Source: Pictodentalium vernedei (lineage: Eukaryota > Mollusca > Scaphopoda > Dentaliida > Dentaliidae). From it: DNA of 64,000 nucleotides. Made by a program: the position numbers and the translations under genes. The stretch is from positions 450,306,287 through 450,370,286 of the forward strand of contig CM062296.1 in the NCBI GenBank assembly GCA_031216915.1, written 5' to 3'. Each line of letters opens with the position of its first letter. The first letter of the stretch is position 1. Shown here in pieces: positions 32,600-42,950 of this stretch. The notes under the pieces are model-generated. The model ran no database searches. It had not been told where the DNA came from and was given only the letters and a program-made list of their open reading frames with translations.

Positions 32600-35030
32600 T
32601 GATTTCCTTCAAGAAGGACAGAACGTTATGAGGATTTGTACTGTAAAATAGGTCTCGAAGAGACACAACATTAAAATACTGTCGTCTTCTAAGATTAAAA
32701 TCAGTACAATGTAAAAGAATGTGCTCCACTGACAACACCTGCCGACAGGGAACACGCTCTCCAACAAAAAAGAATGTGTTAGTCGTGTATGACTAATATG
32801 ACATCGTGTCAAAATTGCAAGATCCTTTCTACAAAGGTTACTAGACGGGTAGTGATCAGAAATAGTTCGGCGGACACGATGGAGCTTGTTATTTGTCGCC
32901 CCATCCCAATCCGCTTGCCACATAGATTTGATGTAACTACTGATATGAGGCTTGAAATTACTGAACGGAATCTTGAACTCAATGAGAGGCTTGGTTTGCT
33001 GCACTGTCTGCTCTGGTGTTACCAGCGATACCTACATGCCCGTGTAACCAGAAAAATACAGCATCATGTTGGTCAGACATGAGAGTTGTTAACTTCTCAC
33101 GAAGCTCCAAAATGAGAGGGTTCTTCAACTTGGGGTTGAGTAAAGCATGTAAAGAGGAAAGAAAGTCGGAAAAAATAATCGACTTCTTTTCCTGTACATT
33201 CTCGATGTGTTCGAGGGCGAGTTCTATAGCTTTAACTTCAGCTGTGAAAATAGAACTCTGGTTCGGAATTCTGACTGAGGTGATATGGTCACCAGTAACA
33301 GTAGCTGATGATACTTTGTCACCATCTTTATATCCAACTGTATAGATCCTTGCATATGTATTATACTTGGACTGTATTTCGGCATATTTGTGTTTAAACT
33401 GCAACGAATTGATATCAGATTTCTTGGTAGAAGCAAGGTCCAAAATAACTGTAGATGCCAAGGAGAAATATGTGATTTACGGTTTTCTTTTATAGAATCA
33501 GAATCAAGTTTGGCTGACTCCATGTGGGGTTTAATTCTAATTCCCAATGCAGGAATCAACATTTTGAGGATCTGAAACACAATTATAAGCAGGATTTGAA
33601 GAATTGGCCAAAAGTTTAGACACGTACTGGAGAGATAATTTAATTCTACGCTTCTCAAGAGAAGGCTCCTCTGCTTCAACAAGCATCGAGTCTATTGGGG
33701 ATGTTCTAAACGCCCCTAGACTAATTCTAAAACCACTATTGTGAATTGCATCAAGTGGTTTGAGATATGATTTCCTTGCAGAACCGTAAACTATACAACC
33801 GTAATCTAATTTTGATCGAACAAGTGATCAAAACAGATGGAGTAATGTTTTTTGGTCAGCACCCCAATCAGTACTACCAACAACCTTCAGTAGGTTCAGT
33901 GCTCTCTTACATTTAACTTTTAGTTGTTTTATGTGGGAAGTGAAATTCAGTTTGTTGTCAAACAACAAACCTAAGAATTGCACTTCCTTAACAACTTTAT
34001 TAGGACTCCCATCGATTTTTAACTCCGGACCGAGGTGATGTTTCCGAAGCTTACAAAAGTGAACACAATTTGTTTTTGACTTTGAAAATTTGAAACCATT
34101 TTCTGTAGCCCACTCTTGAATCCTTTTTAAACACAGCTGAAGTTTGCACTCTATAGCATTCATGTTTTTGCTACTATAGCAAATTAAAAAGTCATCGACA
34201 TATAATGAAGAATCTACCATATTCTCAATTGCATCGATGATACTATTAATTTGAACCGAAAACAGGGTAACGGATAAAATACTACCCTGAGGAACCCTGC
34301 TCGTGAGGATCAGATAACGTTGACCCAACACGAACCAGAAATTGGCGGTCCTTTAAGAAGTTTTCAATAAAAAGAGGCATACGCCCTATCAACCCCATGT
34401 TAAAAAAGATCTTTTAAAATCAGATACGTCCACGTTGTATCATATGCCTTCTCCAGATCAAAAAAGATGACGACCACATGTTCTTTTCTAGCAAAGGCAT
34501 TTCTAATAAACGTTTCAAATCTGACCAAATGATCCAAAGTACATCTCTGGCTTCTGAAACCACACTTAACATTCGAAAGTAGATTGTTCGATTCCAGAAA
34601 CCAGACAAGTCGGTCATTGATCATCCTCTCCATGGTTTTGCACAGACAACTGGTTAAGGCAATAGGCCTATAATTGCTTGGGTTGCTGTGATCTTTATCG
34701 GGCTTATGATTAGGAATAATTGTTGCTTTACGCCAGGATGGTGGAAACTGGCCAGTCACCCAAATGCCATTAAAAATTGATAATAAAAGTTAAGTGAAGA
34801 TTGAGGCAGATGCTTTAAATTTTGGTAGTGTATTTCATCGGGACCAGTGGCAGTATCCTTTGCTCTATGCAAAGAGTTACTTAACTCTTCCATAGAGAAA
34901 GGTTTATTGTAATCCTCTTGATTGTTGGGGGTAAAGTTGATCTTTTGTTTTTCTTGCTGGTTTTTAATTTTGATAAATCCCGGATTACAATTTTCAGACG
35001 ACGAATGTCTAGAAAATGTGGAGGCCAATT
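32600..35030 (-). pseudogene. LINE ORF2: RT, RNase H and C-terminal zinc segment
   Basis: ORF2 copies the element at the target site. The minus-strand frames hold, in order: a linker with SNSLHRAKDTATGPDEIHYQ (34756-35028), PPSWRKATIIPNHKPDKD and SNYRPIALTSCLCKTMERM (34400-34759), FFDLEKAYDTTW, then SRVPQGSILSVTLFSVQIN and SSLYVDDFLICYSS (33828-34331). The RT active site YVDD is intact. RNase H (32979-33461) has SSIFTAEVKAIELALEHIEN, SIIFSDFLSSLHALL and WLHGHVGIAGNTRADSAANQ. The last segment has ISHTRLTHSFLLE before Cys/His residues in shifted frames. Several frameshifts and stops make it inactive. The RNase H after the RT supports the I/Nimb group. Confidence 0.88.
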
Positions 35031-35189
35031 TGTTTGAAATTTTATTTTTGGATGAAATTAGTGTGTTGTTTTCCTTCAGGTGTTGTACAGTTGATTTTGT
35101 TTCTTTTTCCTTTAATCGTTTTAATCATTTTCCAAATTTTAGTGACGGGGTGTTTTGGTTAATCTTAGACACATAAGTTTCCCAAGATC

Positions 35190-36341
35190 TTTTCTTTTTT
35201 TTTTGTTTTTATAAGTCGTCTTGTTTTTTGCCCGATTGATGCGTAGTTTATCCAAATTATGTGTGGTTGGTGACTTGTTAAAAGAGATACGGTCAAGTTG
35301 CCAGAACGTCTCGTCGATGCACTCATCGACTGCCATCTCCTCAAAGCCGTCAAACCTGTTGCGCGTGACAGGGTCTTGCATGGCTTTGGGTGTTCTGTCT
35401 GAGAGTTGCTTTTGTCTTTCCTTTTCTTTTTTCTTTCTTTTCTTTTTCAAGTTCCTTTTTTCTGACTCTGACTCAGATTTCGTTGTGTCGGAGTTTGTTG
35501 CGGTTTTGTTTTTGATGCTTGTCGGTTTCTGTTTGTGTCTGAATTACATGTGTCTTCTTTTTGTGGTTTCTGATGTGATCTTATGCTTTGTTTGTTCTTG
35601 TTTTTTGTTGCAATTTTGATGTCTCGATTACTGCTGGAACAGGTGATGTTGTTTGTGTTGACTTTGGTTCAAGTTGTTTGGAGAGCTGTATTGTGAAGGC
35701 CTGTAGTAATGATGGAATATTTCCAGTGAGCCATGTCCATGGTGTTTGGCATTCCACAGATTTTTGTGGCTATTGTTTTCTTTATTGTATTAGTATATGA
35801 TGGCGATGAGGTATTCATGCCAGGCATGGAGGAGACCATGTCTCTGGCCGCCTTGAAGCTTAGTTGTTTTTCACACTTCATTTTTATGAATAAGTTTCTC
35901 TTTTTTCCACGTAGGGCAATCTTTAGGTGATGACATATGATTGCCCTGGCAGTTCCTGCATTTGACTGTGTCGCTATTGCATGGCTCGTCGTGTTGTTGG
36001 CCGCATCGGTAACATATAGCTTGGCCTCGACAAGCATCTTTACTGTGGTCAAACTGTTTGACACTTGAAATATCTAAGTGGATTTGTGATGAACAAATCG
36101 ACTCGAACGTTCAAATAGCCAATTTTAATTGCTTTTGGTGGTTGTGGGGTATTAAAAGTAAAAATATATGTGTTTGTTTTTTATTTTGTCGTCCATCTTT
36201 TCTAATCTCAATTCTCTTTACCCCTATAACTCCCTGAGATTTCATTGCCTCTACAATATCAAGTTCTCCCATATCAGCTAGCTCACGTGTTCTTACGACA
36301 CCTCTGCTGTTATTGAGGATCTTGTGAGGACTAGCATGCAC
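35190..36341 (-). pseudogene. LINE ORF1 (Gag-like, zinc-knuckle region), frameshifted
   Basis: ORF1 proteins of this group bind the element's RNA. The N-terminal frame (36111-36341) includes NNSRGVVRTRELADMGELD. The middle (35669-36064) in mixed frames contains closely spaced Cys and His (around 36000-35940) expected of CCHC knuckles, then KKRNLFIKMKCEKQLSFKAA and SSMPGMNTSSPSYTNTIKK. The C-terminal frame (35139-35450) has TRNRFDGFEEMAVDE, recalling the end of I-type ORF1 proteins. That frame then continues into Lys-rich sequence that looks like ORF2 linker, which is the basis for proposing loss of the endonuclease. Confidence 0.65.
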
Positions 36342-36344
36342 CTC

Positions 36345-37479
36345 TATATCGTGTAGTTTTTTGAATTTTTAGTTATGCCACCGACTGGATTTCACGGGCA
36401 CATTCTACAAGTAAACCACCAGTTCTTTTTTTTTTATCTTCGACTGTACCAACAATGCATTAAATAGACTTTTGTAGGATGAATGGATTTAATTTGGTGA
36501 CTGGAGTGATTTCATTCTTTTGAGAAAATATAAATAAATTTCGGCCAAGATGTTGTGTTTGAGGTCTTCAAATTTTTCAGAGTCAGAATCAGAATTGCTC
36601 TCTAAGTTCGTAAATTCGTGCCGTCTTTTAATTTTTGTTTGGTGTTTTTTGTGTTTTTGTCATGGTTGTTTAGTGTTAGGATTCTACACTTTATGCCTCC
36701 CACCCTCACTCCGAGCCCAACCTAGGGGGTATGTGCCAACCTAACATTAGGTGGAAACAAAACCGAGAGAACATAAAGAGTATACTCCACCAGCATTGAT
36801 GCAAAAGCATACCGCTGGAGGATTGACCCGTCGAGCATATGGAAAGTGCCAGGTCGTGGCAGTCATTCAACCAATTATTTTGTAAAACACGTTACAAAGA
36901 CTATTACCACGGACAGGTGACTGACGCAGACAGTGTAACAAAAAAGTTGAAACTTAAGAATCAGTATTCCTTAGAAATGTAAAAATGGAAGTTAAAGAAA
37001 TGACTGATTGAATGACCACCCAATGCCCCCGACGTGACACCCGGTACTTCTGGGGGTGGGAGCTCCCGATTGGCCAGAACGGGCCATCCGACCATCCGTC
37101 TACTCCCGAAGCTGGGGCTAAAGCAGTGTATTAAACAGGTACCTTCATGATGGAGATCAGGGCCAAAGCGGTATTTACGATCTGATCTCCACCCTGGAGA
37201 TTTGTCCTAACCGGGACCCAGTCTGTTCTCAACCTATAGGATTCCTTCCTCCGGGGCCTTCGGAACGCACCTTACGGAAGAACAAGGTGCCTGCAAGATG
37301 GTGTTAGCAAGATTGACCATTTGGGTCCGGGGCTGCGTATTTTTTATATTTCACAGCAAACCAGCTCAATGGAGCAAACCTGCTAATTACAAACCAGCAA
37401 ACCTGCCCAGTTGAGCAAGCCGTCCTCTATCCGCCACCTGAGGACCCGCCTAGTAGGGGATGGTCAACCCCCCGCTAGA
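36345..37479 (-). mobile_element. LINE 5' region
   Basis: Non-coding 5' part of the LINE, up to the target duplication. It includes GC-richer blocks (37015-37330), parts of which recur at 27890-28190. Promoter elements were not identified. Confidence 0.6.
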
Positions 37480-37495
37480 GCTCAATATCATTATT
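37480..37495. repeat. Target site duplication of the LINE, right copy
   Basis: GCTCAATATCATTATT, identical to 32312-32327. Confidence 0.92.
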
Positions 37496-38315
37496 GTCCT
37501 CTATAGGTTTGGCAGTGGCGTTGAGAAATCACGCTGACCTGAAATTGTTCGGTGCCAAGTGGAATTTTTTAGTGCCAAAAGAAAGATTTTATTACCAAGT
37601 GGAATCTGATTGTAAAAGAGAACAAATTAACCATGTATCATCTCTTGAGAGCAACAGGGCTGAAGCATTGCAGATGGCGCCCTGTTGCACTCAAAAAATG
37701 ATATTTTAATTTAGTGTTATCTATCTCTGTTAAGTATTTTAATTGCAAAAACACAAATGATAAAAAATATTGCTAAAAAACTAACATTAATAAATTAGTA
37801 AATAAATAAATTAAAAGACTATTATTTACTCTCTGTTTATTTACTCCCAAGTAAACTAGTAGCAGATAATTTATTATCTTCCAGGCGGCTTATAAAAAAT
37901 TAAACCGGATGAAAAAGATTAAGTAAAAAAGAAATACTTGCATAAATTCTTGTGAATCTACCCAGCCTTTGATGAGTTCATCAGTATCAAACTGGAAAGT
38001 CGCTTGTAACTTCGATAAATGTGGATCTTACTATAATTCAAGTTGATCTGTTTGTCGTTTCAGTTTGTCGTTTCTGTTTGTTGTGACGTGCCCTATCTTC
38101 TCAGTCCCCACGGGCCTCATCGTCTTTAAACTCGGCAGGTGTGTGTATTTCTATCCCATATAACTAAATGGGCATGTTTGGGGGAATAGTTTGATCTATT
38201 CACGGGGAATCGGCAATTGATCCTTAAGATAGGTGTTAGTAGAACACTTTATGATTCGGAGATTTCTATGGTATGATGGAGCCAACTCGAAATGCCACCT
38301 ACTGAAAAACCATAC
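37496..38315. repeat. Unit 1 sequence between the LINE and the Gypsy element
   Basis: This segment aligns with about 49455-50335 of unit 2. No gene is seen. It includes one arm of the GGCGCC hairpin family (37665-37690). Confidence 0.75.
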
Positions 38316-38533
38316 TGTGGTACAAAAGGCCTGTCTCCATATCAGCTCCGGTTCCTACTCCGGATTAAATATCAAGTGCCTCCAAGATACAAAGACGCCA
38401 TCGGTAAATAGAACAACCTCACTGGATTCTGAACTGCAGCTCTGAAAGCATCATCGATGTCGATAGACGACTGCATCGGTGTCAGATCACATTGGAAGGG
38501 TAATTTGTCTTTCTTTTGTAGAGTTTTGCTACA
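38316..38533 (+). repeat. Gypsy 5' LTR
   Basis: The 218 bases begin TGTGGTACAAAAGG and end TTTTGCTACA, so they carry the usual TG..CA ends. They match 46803-47022 with scattered substitutions. The flank before it ends ATAC; the flank after the 3' LTR starts ATGC, and unit 2 has a single ATGC in the corresponding position (about 50341). A 4-bp target duplication with one later mutation fits. Confidence 0.93.
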
Positions 38534-38552
38534 AATGGCGACGAGATCTGTC
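38534..38552 (+). other. Candidate primer binding site
   Basis: Two bases after the LTR the sequence TGGCGACGAGATCTGTC begins. A TGG at this place fits pairing with a tRNA 3' CCA end. I could not identify the tRNA. Confidence 0.6.
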
Positions 38553-38559
38553 GAATTTT

Positions 38560-39116
38560 ACGCGAGAAAACCCCGTGTTAAATTCATTTGAATGTTTCTT
38601 TATGTTTTCTTCCACTCGGAACATTTTCATTATTGAAATTTTGTTATCTCAAATCAACAAAATGGGAAGGAACAAAAATCGCTTTTTCATTTAAAACGAT
38701 TTGAGATTTAGTTATTTTCATTTTTTCTTACTTTTTCATTATTATCTGTCTCAATTATTTCAATATTCCCACGTTACCAAGTTAAACAATGAAAATCACA
38801 ATAAAGTGCATGAGATAATATGGCGGACTATAGGTGCCATAACATTTTGTGATTTTCAACTTCGTGAATTGGGATAAATCAATGTTTCTAGTTTGTTTTT
38901 TTTTCTTCCAATTCTATGTCGTTAAATAATTATGATTATTTTTTTTTTGTTCCCTTGAAATATTTTTACTTTTTTTGTGGAAATTATAATTTATTAGTTT
39001 TCTTAAATATATAGTTTTGTCACTTTTCAAACTTTAAAAGTGCTACAATTTTATTTAACAAAGGTGGTGATTAAATTAATTCAATTTCATTAATTACCAC
39101 AAATAAAATCACAATC
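38560..39116 (+). mobile_element. Gypsy 5' leader, AT-rich
   Basis: Non-coding leader between the primer site and the first ORF. It is strongly AT-rich with T runs. No structure was recognised. Confidence 0.5.
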
Positions 39117-39389
39117 ATGACCACAATTAATTTACACACAGCTACAACAGAGGAATTACAAACATTACATGGCATTGGTAAAAGTAAAGCTGAAAAACTA
39201 ATTAAATGATGACAACAAAAACAATGTTTAGAACTAAAAGATTTAACAAAAGAAACTGACATACCTTTAGAAACTTGGGCTGAGTGTTTAGCTGAAGGTG
39301 TAATTTGTTTAAAAGAAAGTCCCATTAACCAAAACATGGACGAACGCAGGACCAAGTTAGAAAAAAATGGAAACTATGTTAACAAATAA
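39117..39389 (+). pseudogene. Small ORF with helix-hairpin-helix motif at the front of the Gypsy element
   Basis: The frame starts at ATG 39117 and runs 90 codons with two adjacent TGA stops at codons 31-32. The first 30 residues include INLHTATTEELQTLHGIGK and then SKAEKLI, a textbook ComEA-like helix-hairpin-helix with the GIGxxKA hairpin. Such motifs bind DNA backbone non-specifically. After the stops the frame continues with LKDLTKETDIPLETWAECL. It overlaps the next Gag frame by 23 bases. It may be a separate ORF or the original N-terminus of Gag. One of the TGAs may derive from TGG (Trp), which is inference. Confidence 0.75.
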
Positions 39390-40486
39390 CAATCGGTTGT
39401 GGACAACCAGATTTGAAGGGAAGGTGACTCAAAATGAAATTCTCAGAACCCATTTAAAAGTAAAAGAAAATGAGTGTGATAGGGTGAAAAGGGAAGCAAG
39501 TATTGAATTGCAAAGTATACTTAAATAGTTTAATCAAGATTATGACAAATTAGCTTTAGAGTTGAAAAAAGAAAGATTTGAAAAATTGAATTCTTCAGTA
39601 GATCAAAGTAAGTCAAGTACTCACCGTTCAACTGGCCGAGAGTCTGATCCACATATATCCTGAATTCTTGATGCAAGTCCTCCTGATGGGCAATACAAGA
39701 AGAATATCACAGGTAGGAATATAAGTACCCCAAAAAGTAAAATTGCCTCAGATTCTGCTGAATTTTTAAAAACTGATTCTCAAACCCCTGAGTTTTTTAA
39801 ATTTGATACACCACATCGATTGCTGTCTCGGAAGTGTCAACCTCATAAATATAAAAAATTTCAGTTCATCAGGTTCTTCTAGGAGTGATGACTTTAGCAG
39901 TACTTCTGAGGATGAGTATTCCAGCTCATCATCTGATAGCTATTCATACTCTTATCACAAAAAGCACCGTTCAAGGTGATATCATAGAAGTAAGAGCCTG
40001 TCAAGACCCAAAATGCCAATATTTGCAGGGGATAGTACTCTCAATTGGGAACCCTCTGTGTTCCAATTTGAGAGAATTGCAAAAAGAAGGACATGGGATA
40101 AACGGAAAAATAAAACGGTTACTGGTTTGCTTGACTGGAACTTCCCTAGAATATGCCAAACATTACATTTGGTCAAAAATTATCATAGGTTAAAAAAGGA
40201 ATTAAAAGAGAGATCCAGCCATAGAAATGATGAGCACGTTGCTGCAAGACGACAGGTACACTCTATGCATCAGAAAGGTGTGTCATTGCAGGAATTCTCT
40301 CAGAGAATTCATTTTATGACTATTGATGGTTTTAAACATGCCAGTAGGAAGACTATAGACCAAATTTCAACGGAGTCTTTCTTAAGGGGGTGCAGGGACA
40401 AAGTAGCGGCTAAGGCAGCAATGGAGACCCCCCCCCCCCAAAAAAAAAAAAAAAAAAATTATATATATATATTCTCAAGGCATTAA
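39367..40486 (+). pseudogene. Gypsy Gag (coiled coil and capsid-like core), with stops
   Basis: Gag would form the particle that packages the element's RNA. The first part (39367-39660) is charged and helical with a coiled-coil look (REASIELQSILK, LALELKKERFEKLN), with an internal TAG and TGA. A Ser-rich linker follows. The capsid-like core (40013-40486) has MPIFAGDSTLNWEPSVFQFE, ARRQVHSMHQKGVSLQEFSQ and DQISTESFLRGCRDKVAAKA, the usual Ty3/Gypsy Gag pattern. A C-run followed by an A-run (40431-40458) follows the core and may be a slippage site or later damage. No CCHC knuckle is clear downstream. Confidence 0.8.
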
Positions 40487-41150
40487 AGTATGTCAAATCA
40501 TCTTTGGCTACTCACAGGACTATATTCGGGTATAGAGCTGCAAATTATGCTCACAGACAAGTGTCCTTTGCATCTTCAGACTCCAATATAGATGATATCA
40601 GTCAAAAGCAAAATAAGCACTGGAAAAGTTAAAGTAATTCAGACCTTGTATAAGGAATAAAGAAAATGAAAAAAATGTTACAAGCTATGAGCTCCAAAGT
40701 CTTTTCTGATCAGGGGAAACAGCAAACTCAACCAAGGCCATACATTGCTTCAGGCAGTCCCATTAAATCAGGGAAGGCCATTTAAAAGTGCTACACAAAG
40801 AGGCCAAGATGCACGCCAGGCTCCTTCATATAATTTGTATGGGAGGTCATGCTCTAATTCTCCAGAGCAAGGTCTTTCCTTCTATACCCAGCCAAAATTG
40901 AATGTGCTTGAACAAAAATCTATCACAAGTCCAGTCACATCTGTAAATAAGGGGAATTTCACCCCGAAACAGCAGCTAAAAGACCTTTCAAACGGAAATG
41001 GACTAAGCAGCAGCCCCAATCTTGGTCCAAGTAAATGAGGGGTCAAATTTTTTTGGATGCCAATATTGAGTGTCCTGATGAGTTTTTAGAGGAAATTTTT
41101 GTACATAGAGTGGATGGTTTTGGTCTCATGTTAGATGCTTGTATTTTTAA
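40487..41150 (+). pseudogene. Gag C-terminal region, decayed
   Basis: A 97-codon frame (40745-41038) is rich in Gln, Ser and Pro. I expected a nucleocapsid here but no Cys/His knuckle is visible (GRSCSNSPEQG has only one Cys). Confidence 0.5.
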
Positions 41151-41159
41151 TTAAAATGC

Positions 41160-41458
41160 TTTGGCAGTTGTTGATAGCACTGCTATCCTGATGTTAGTCA
41201 GCGAGGAGTTTTTTTGAAAAGTTTGGACCAAAGTTATTGTCATCTAAACTTGTGAAACTTTCGGAAATTTCCAAATGTCCTGTCTTGGGCAGGATATATC
41301 AAGGTGTTCAAATCTTGATTGGTTCAAATGTTTTTGTTTGGGATAGTTGTGTTGCACCCATCTCAGATTCTGTGAATCTTGGTCTGGATTTTCTCAAAGA
41401 AAATAACTGCATTGTGAATTTGAGAAACAGTACTGTCCTATTAGTGGGGTGGCCTTAA
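41160..41458 (+). pseudogene. Gypsy aspartic protease, damaged active site
   Basis: The protease would cleave the polyproteins. Around 41165 the frame reads AVVDSTAILMLVSEEF, where the retropepsin motif would normally be Asp-Thr/Ser-Gly-Ala; here the Gly is lost. A stop follows. The rest (41237-41458) has GRIYQGVQILIGSNVF and LGLDFLKENNCIVNLRN, the second half of a Gypsy protease. Confidence 0.75.
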
Positions 41459-42420
41459 ATGCTTCCTACAAGAAAAGTTCTGAAATTGAGATAGCACGAG
41501 TCACAAATTCAGTTTGTTCACTTCAGGTTAGGGTCAGTAGAAATTTGGAAACTGATTTCGAAATTGCGCCTAAAATTCAACATAAGGGTACACTTGTATC
41601 TGCCACAATAGGAAGAGGGCATCAATCACTTGTTAATGTGGTCAATGACACTGACCATTATGCTAGGTTAAAAAAGGGACTTCATTCAGGAAATGCAGAG
41701 GAAATAATTTCTGTTGATGAAAATGTTTCTGAGGGTGTTTCAGAAGTTCGAGTAATTGATGCTCAGTCTGACAATATTTTGGTATCTGATGAGTTGGATT
41801 CTGTTAAAATGGATTTGCCTGACCACTTACATGAATTGTTTTTAAAATCTATTGTCAATTTAGAAGCTGATCAAGCTGTTCAAGTAGGCGGTCTATTGAC
41901 AGACTTTGCTAATGTGTTTGTCAAACATAACCTCGATATTGGTTGCGTGACAGGAGATGTTTTTTACAACTTTGGATATGACATCTGGGTATTATCAGAT
42001 TCCATTATCAGAAGATTCTATGAAAAAGACAGCTTTTGTTTCACGTCATGGTTTGTTTGAACACACAAGAATGGGCTTTGGTTTATGCAATGCGCCGTCA
42101 ACATTTCAAAGAGCTATGGAGCTTGTTTTGCGAGGTCTTACTTGGCAGGATGTCTTGGTTTATCTAGATGACATAATTGTTCGCGGGAAAGGTTTTGAGT
42201 CTGCGTTTATGAATGTGAAATAGGTGCTAATAAGGTTTCAAGAACATAATTTAAAATTCAAGCCAAGAAAGTGTAAATTGTTTAAAAAAGAAGTGGAGTT
42301 TTTAGGAAAGAAAGTTGATGGTGAAGGGGTATCAGTGGCACCGAGTAAAATCGAAGCAGTTTTAAATTGGCCAGTTCCTGAAAATTCAATCCAGTTACAA
42401 TCATTTCTTGGTTTGTGAAC
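41449..42420 (+). pseudogene. Gypsy reverse transcriptase, N-terminal part deleted
   Basis: The spacer frame (41449-41950) includes LPDHLHELFLKSIVNLEADQ. Soon after HNLDIGCVTGD it jumps into the middle of the RT at about 41955, so the fingers region is missing. The remaining RT (41957-42223) has FTTLDMTSGYYQIPLSEDSM, GFGLCNAPSTFQRAMELVL and DVLVYLDDIIV, with the YLDD active site intact. The thumb (42224-42418) has HNLKFKPRKCKLFKKEVEFL. A stop (TAG) separates the last two. Confidence 0.9.
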
Positions 42421-42539
42421 TACCATATGGAGCATATACATGGTTTTGCTCAGTTATCATTAGTTTCGTATGAATTAGCCCATAGTAAAGAGTATCACTG
42501 GGAAAAAAACATCAGTCAGTTTTTGAAAAATTGGAGATT

Positions 42540-42950
42540 TTGACCAATCCACCTGCACTGTCTTTTCCCTCTCCTGATGGCTTGTTTATCCTCGACACAG
42601 ATGCTTCTGATTGAGCAATTGGTGCTGAGTTGTCTCAAGTACAAGATGGTAAGGTCAAGGTAATTGCATATGCTAGTGAAATTTTGTTGAAGACACAAAG
42701 GAAGTATTGCACTACCAGAAAGGAGTTGTTGGCCGTTGTCAAGTTTTGCAGACATTTTAGACATTATCTCTTGGGTCGAACTTTCATTTTAAGGGACACA
42801 TCACAACATTCTTGTTTGGCTCATGAGGCTTAACCATATTGAGGGTCAGTTGGCAAGGTGGATTGAAGAGCTTTCACAATCCGACATGCAGATACTTCAC
42901 CGGGACGGTAAAAAACATGTTAATTCAGATGCGCTGCCTTGAATGGTATC
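42540..42950 (+). pseudogene. Gypsy RNase H, with stops
   Basis: The enzyme removes the RNA strand after copying. The text SPDGLFILDTDASD is followed by a stop, then AIGAELSQVQDGKVKVIAYA, YCTTRKELLAVVKFCRHFRH and, in a shifted frame, RWIEELSQSDMQILHRDGKK. These are the usual Gypsy RNase H blocks. Confidence 0.85.

Larger units (their letters stand above)
32328..37479 (-). mobile_element. I/Nimb-like LINE, 5.15 kb, with 16-bp target duplication
   Basis: This non-LTR retrotransposon is bracketed by perfect 16-bp duplicates and lies in unit 1 of the segmental duplication; unit 2 lacks it. Its 3' end (at the left) has a short TAAATAAATA tail after GGCGTTAAGAACCA. On the minus strand it shows a 5' region (37479 to about 36345), ORF1 (about 36341 to 35190), ORF2 RT (about 35030 to 33800), RNase H (about 33460 to 32980) and a C-terminal Cys/His segment (about 32980 to 32600). 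I find no endonuclease domain; ORF1 seems to run straight into the post-endonuclease part of ORF2, suggesting an internal deletion. Confidence 0.88.

Noticed and set aside
39071-39355. 94-codon minus-strand frame
   Set aside because: It is the reverse strand of the helix-hairpin-helix ORF. The plus-strand translation has the recognisable motif.
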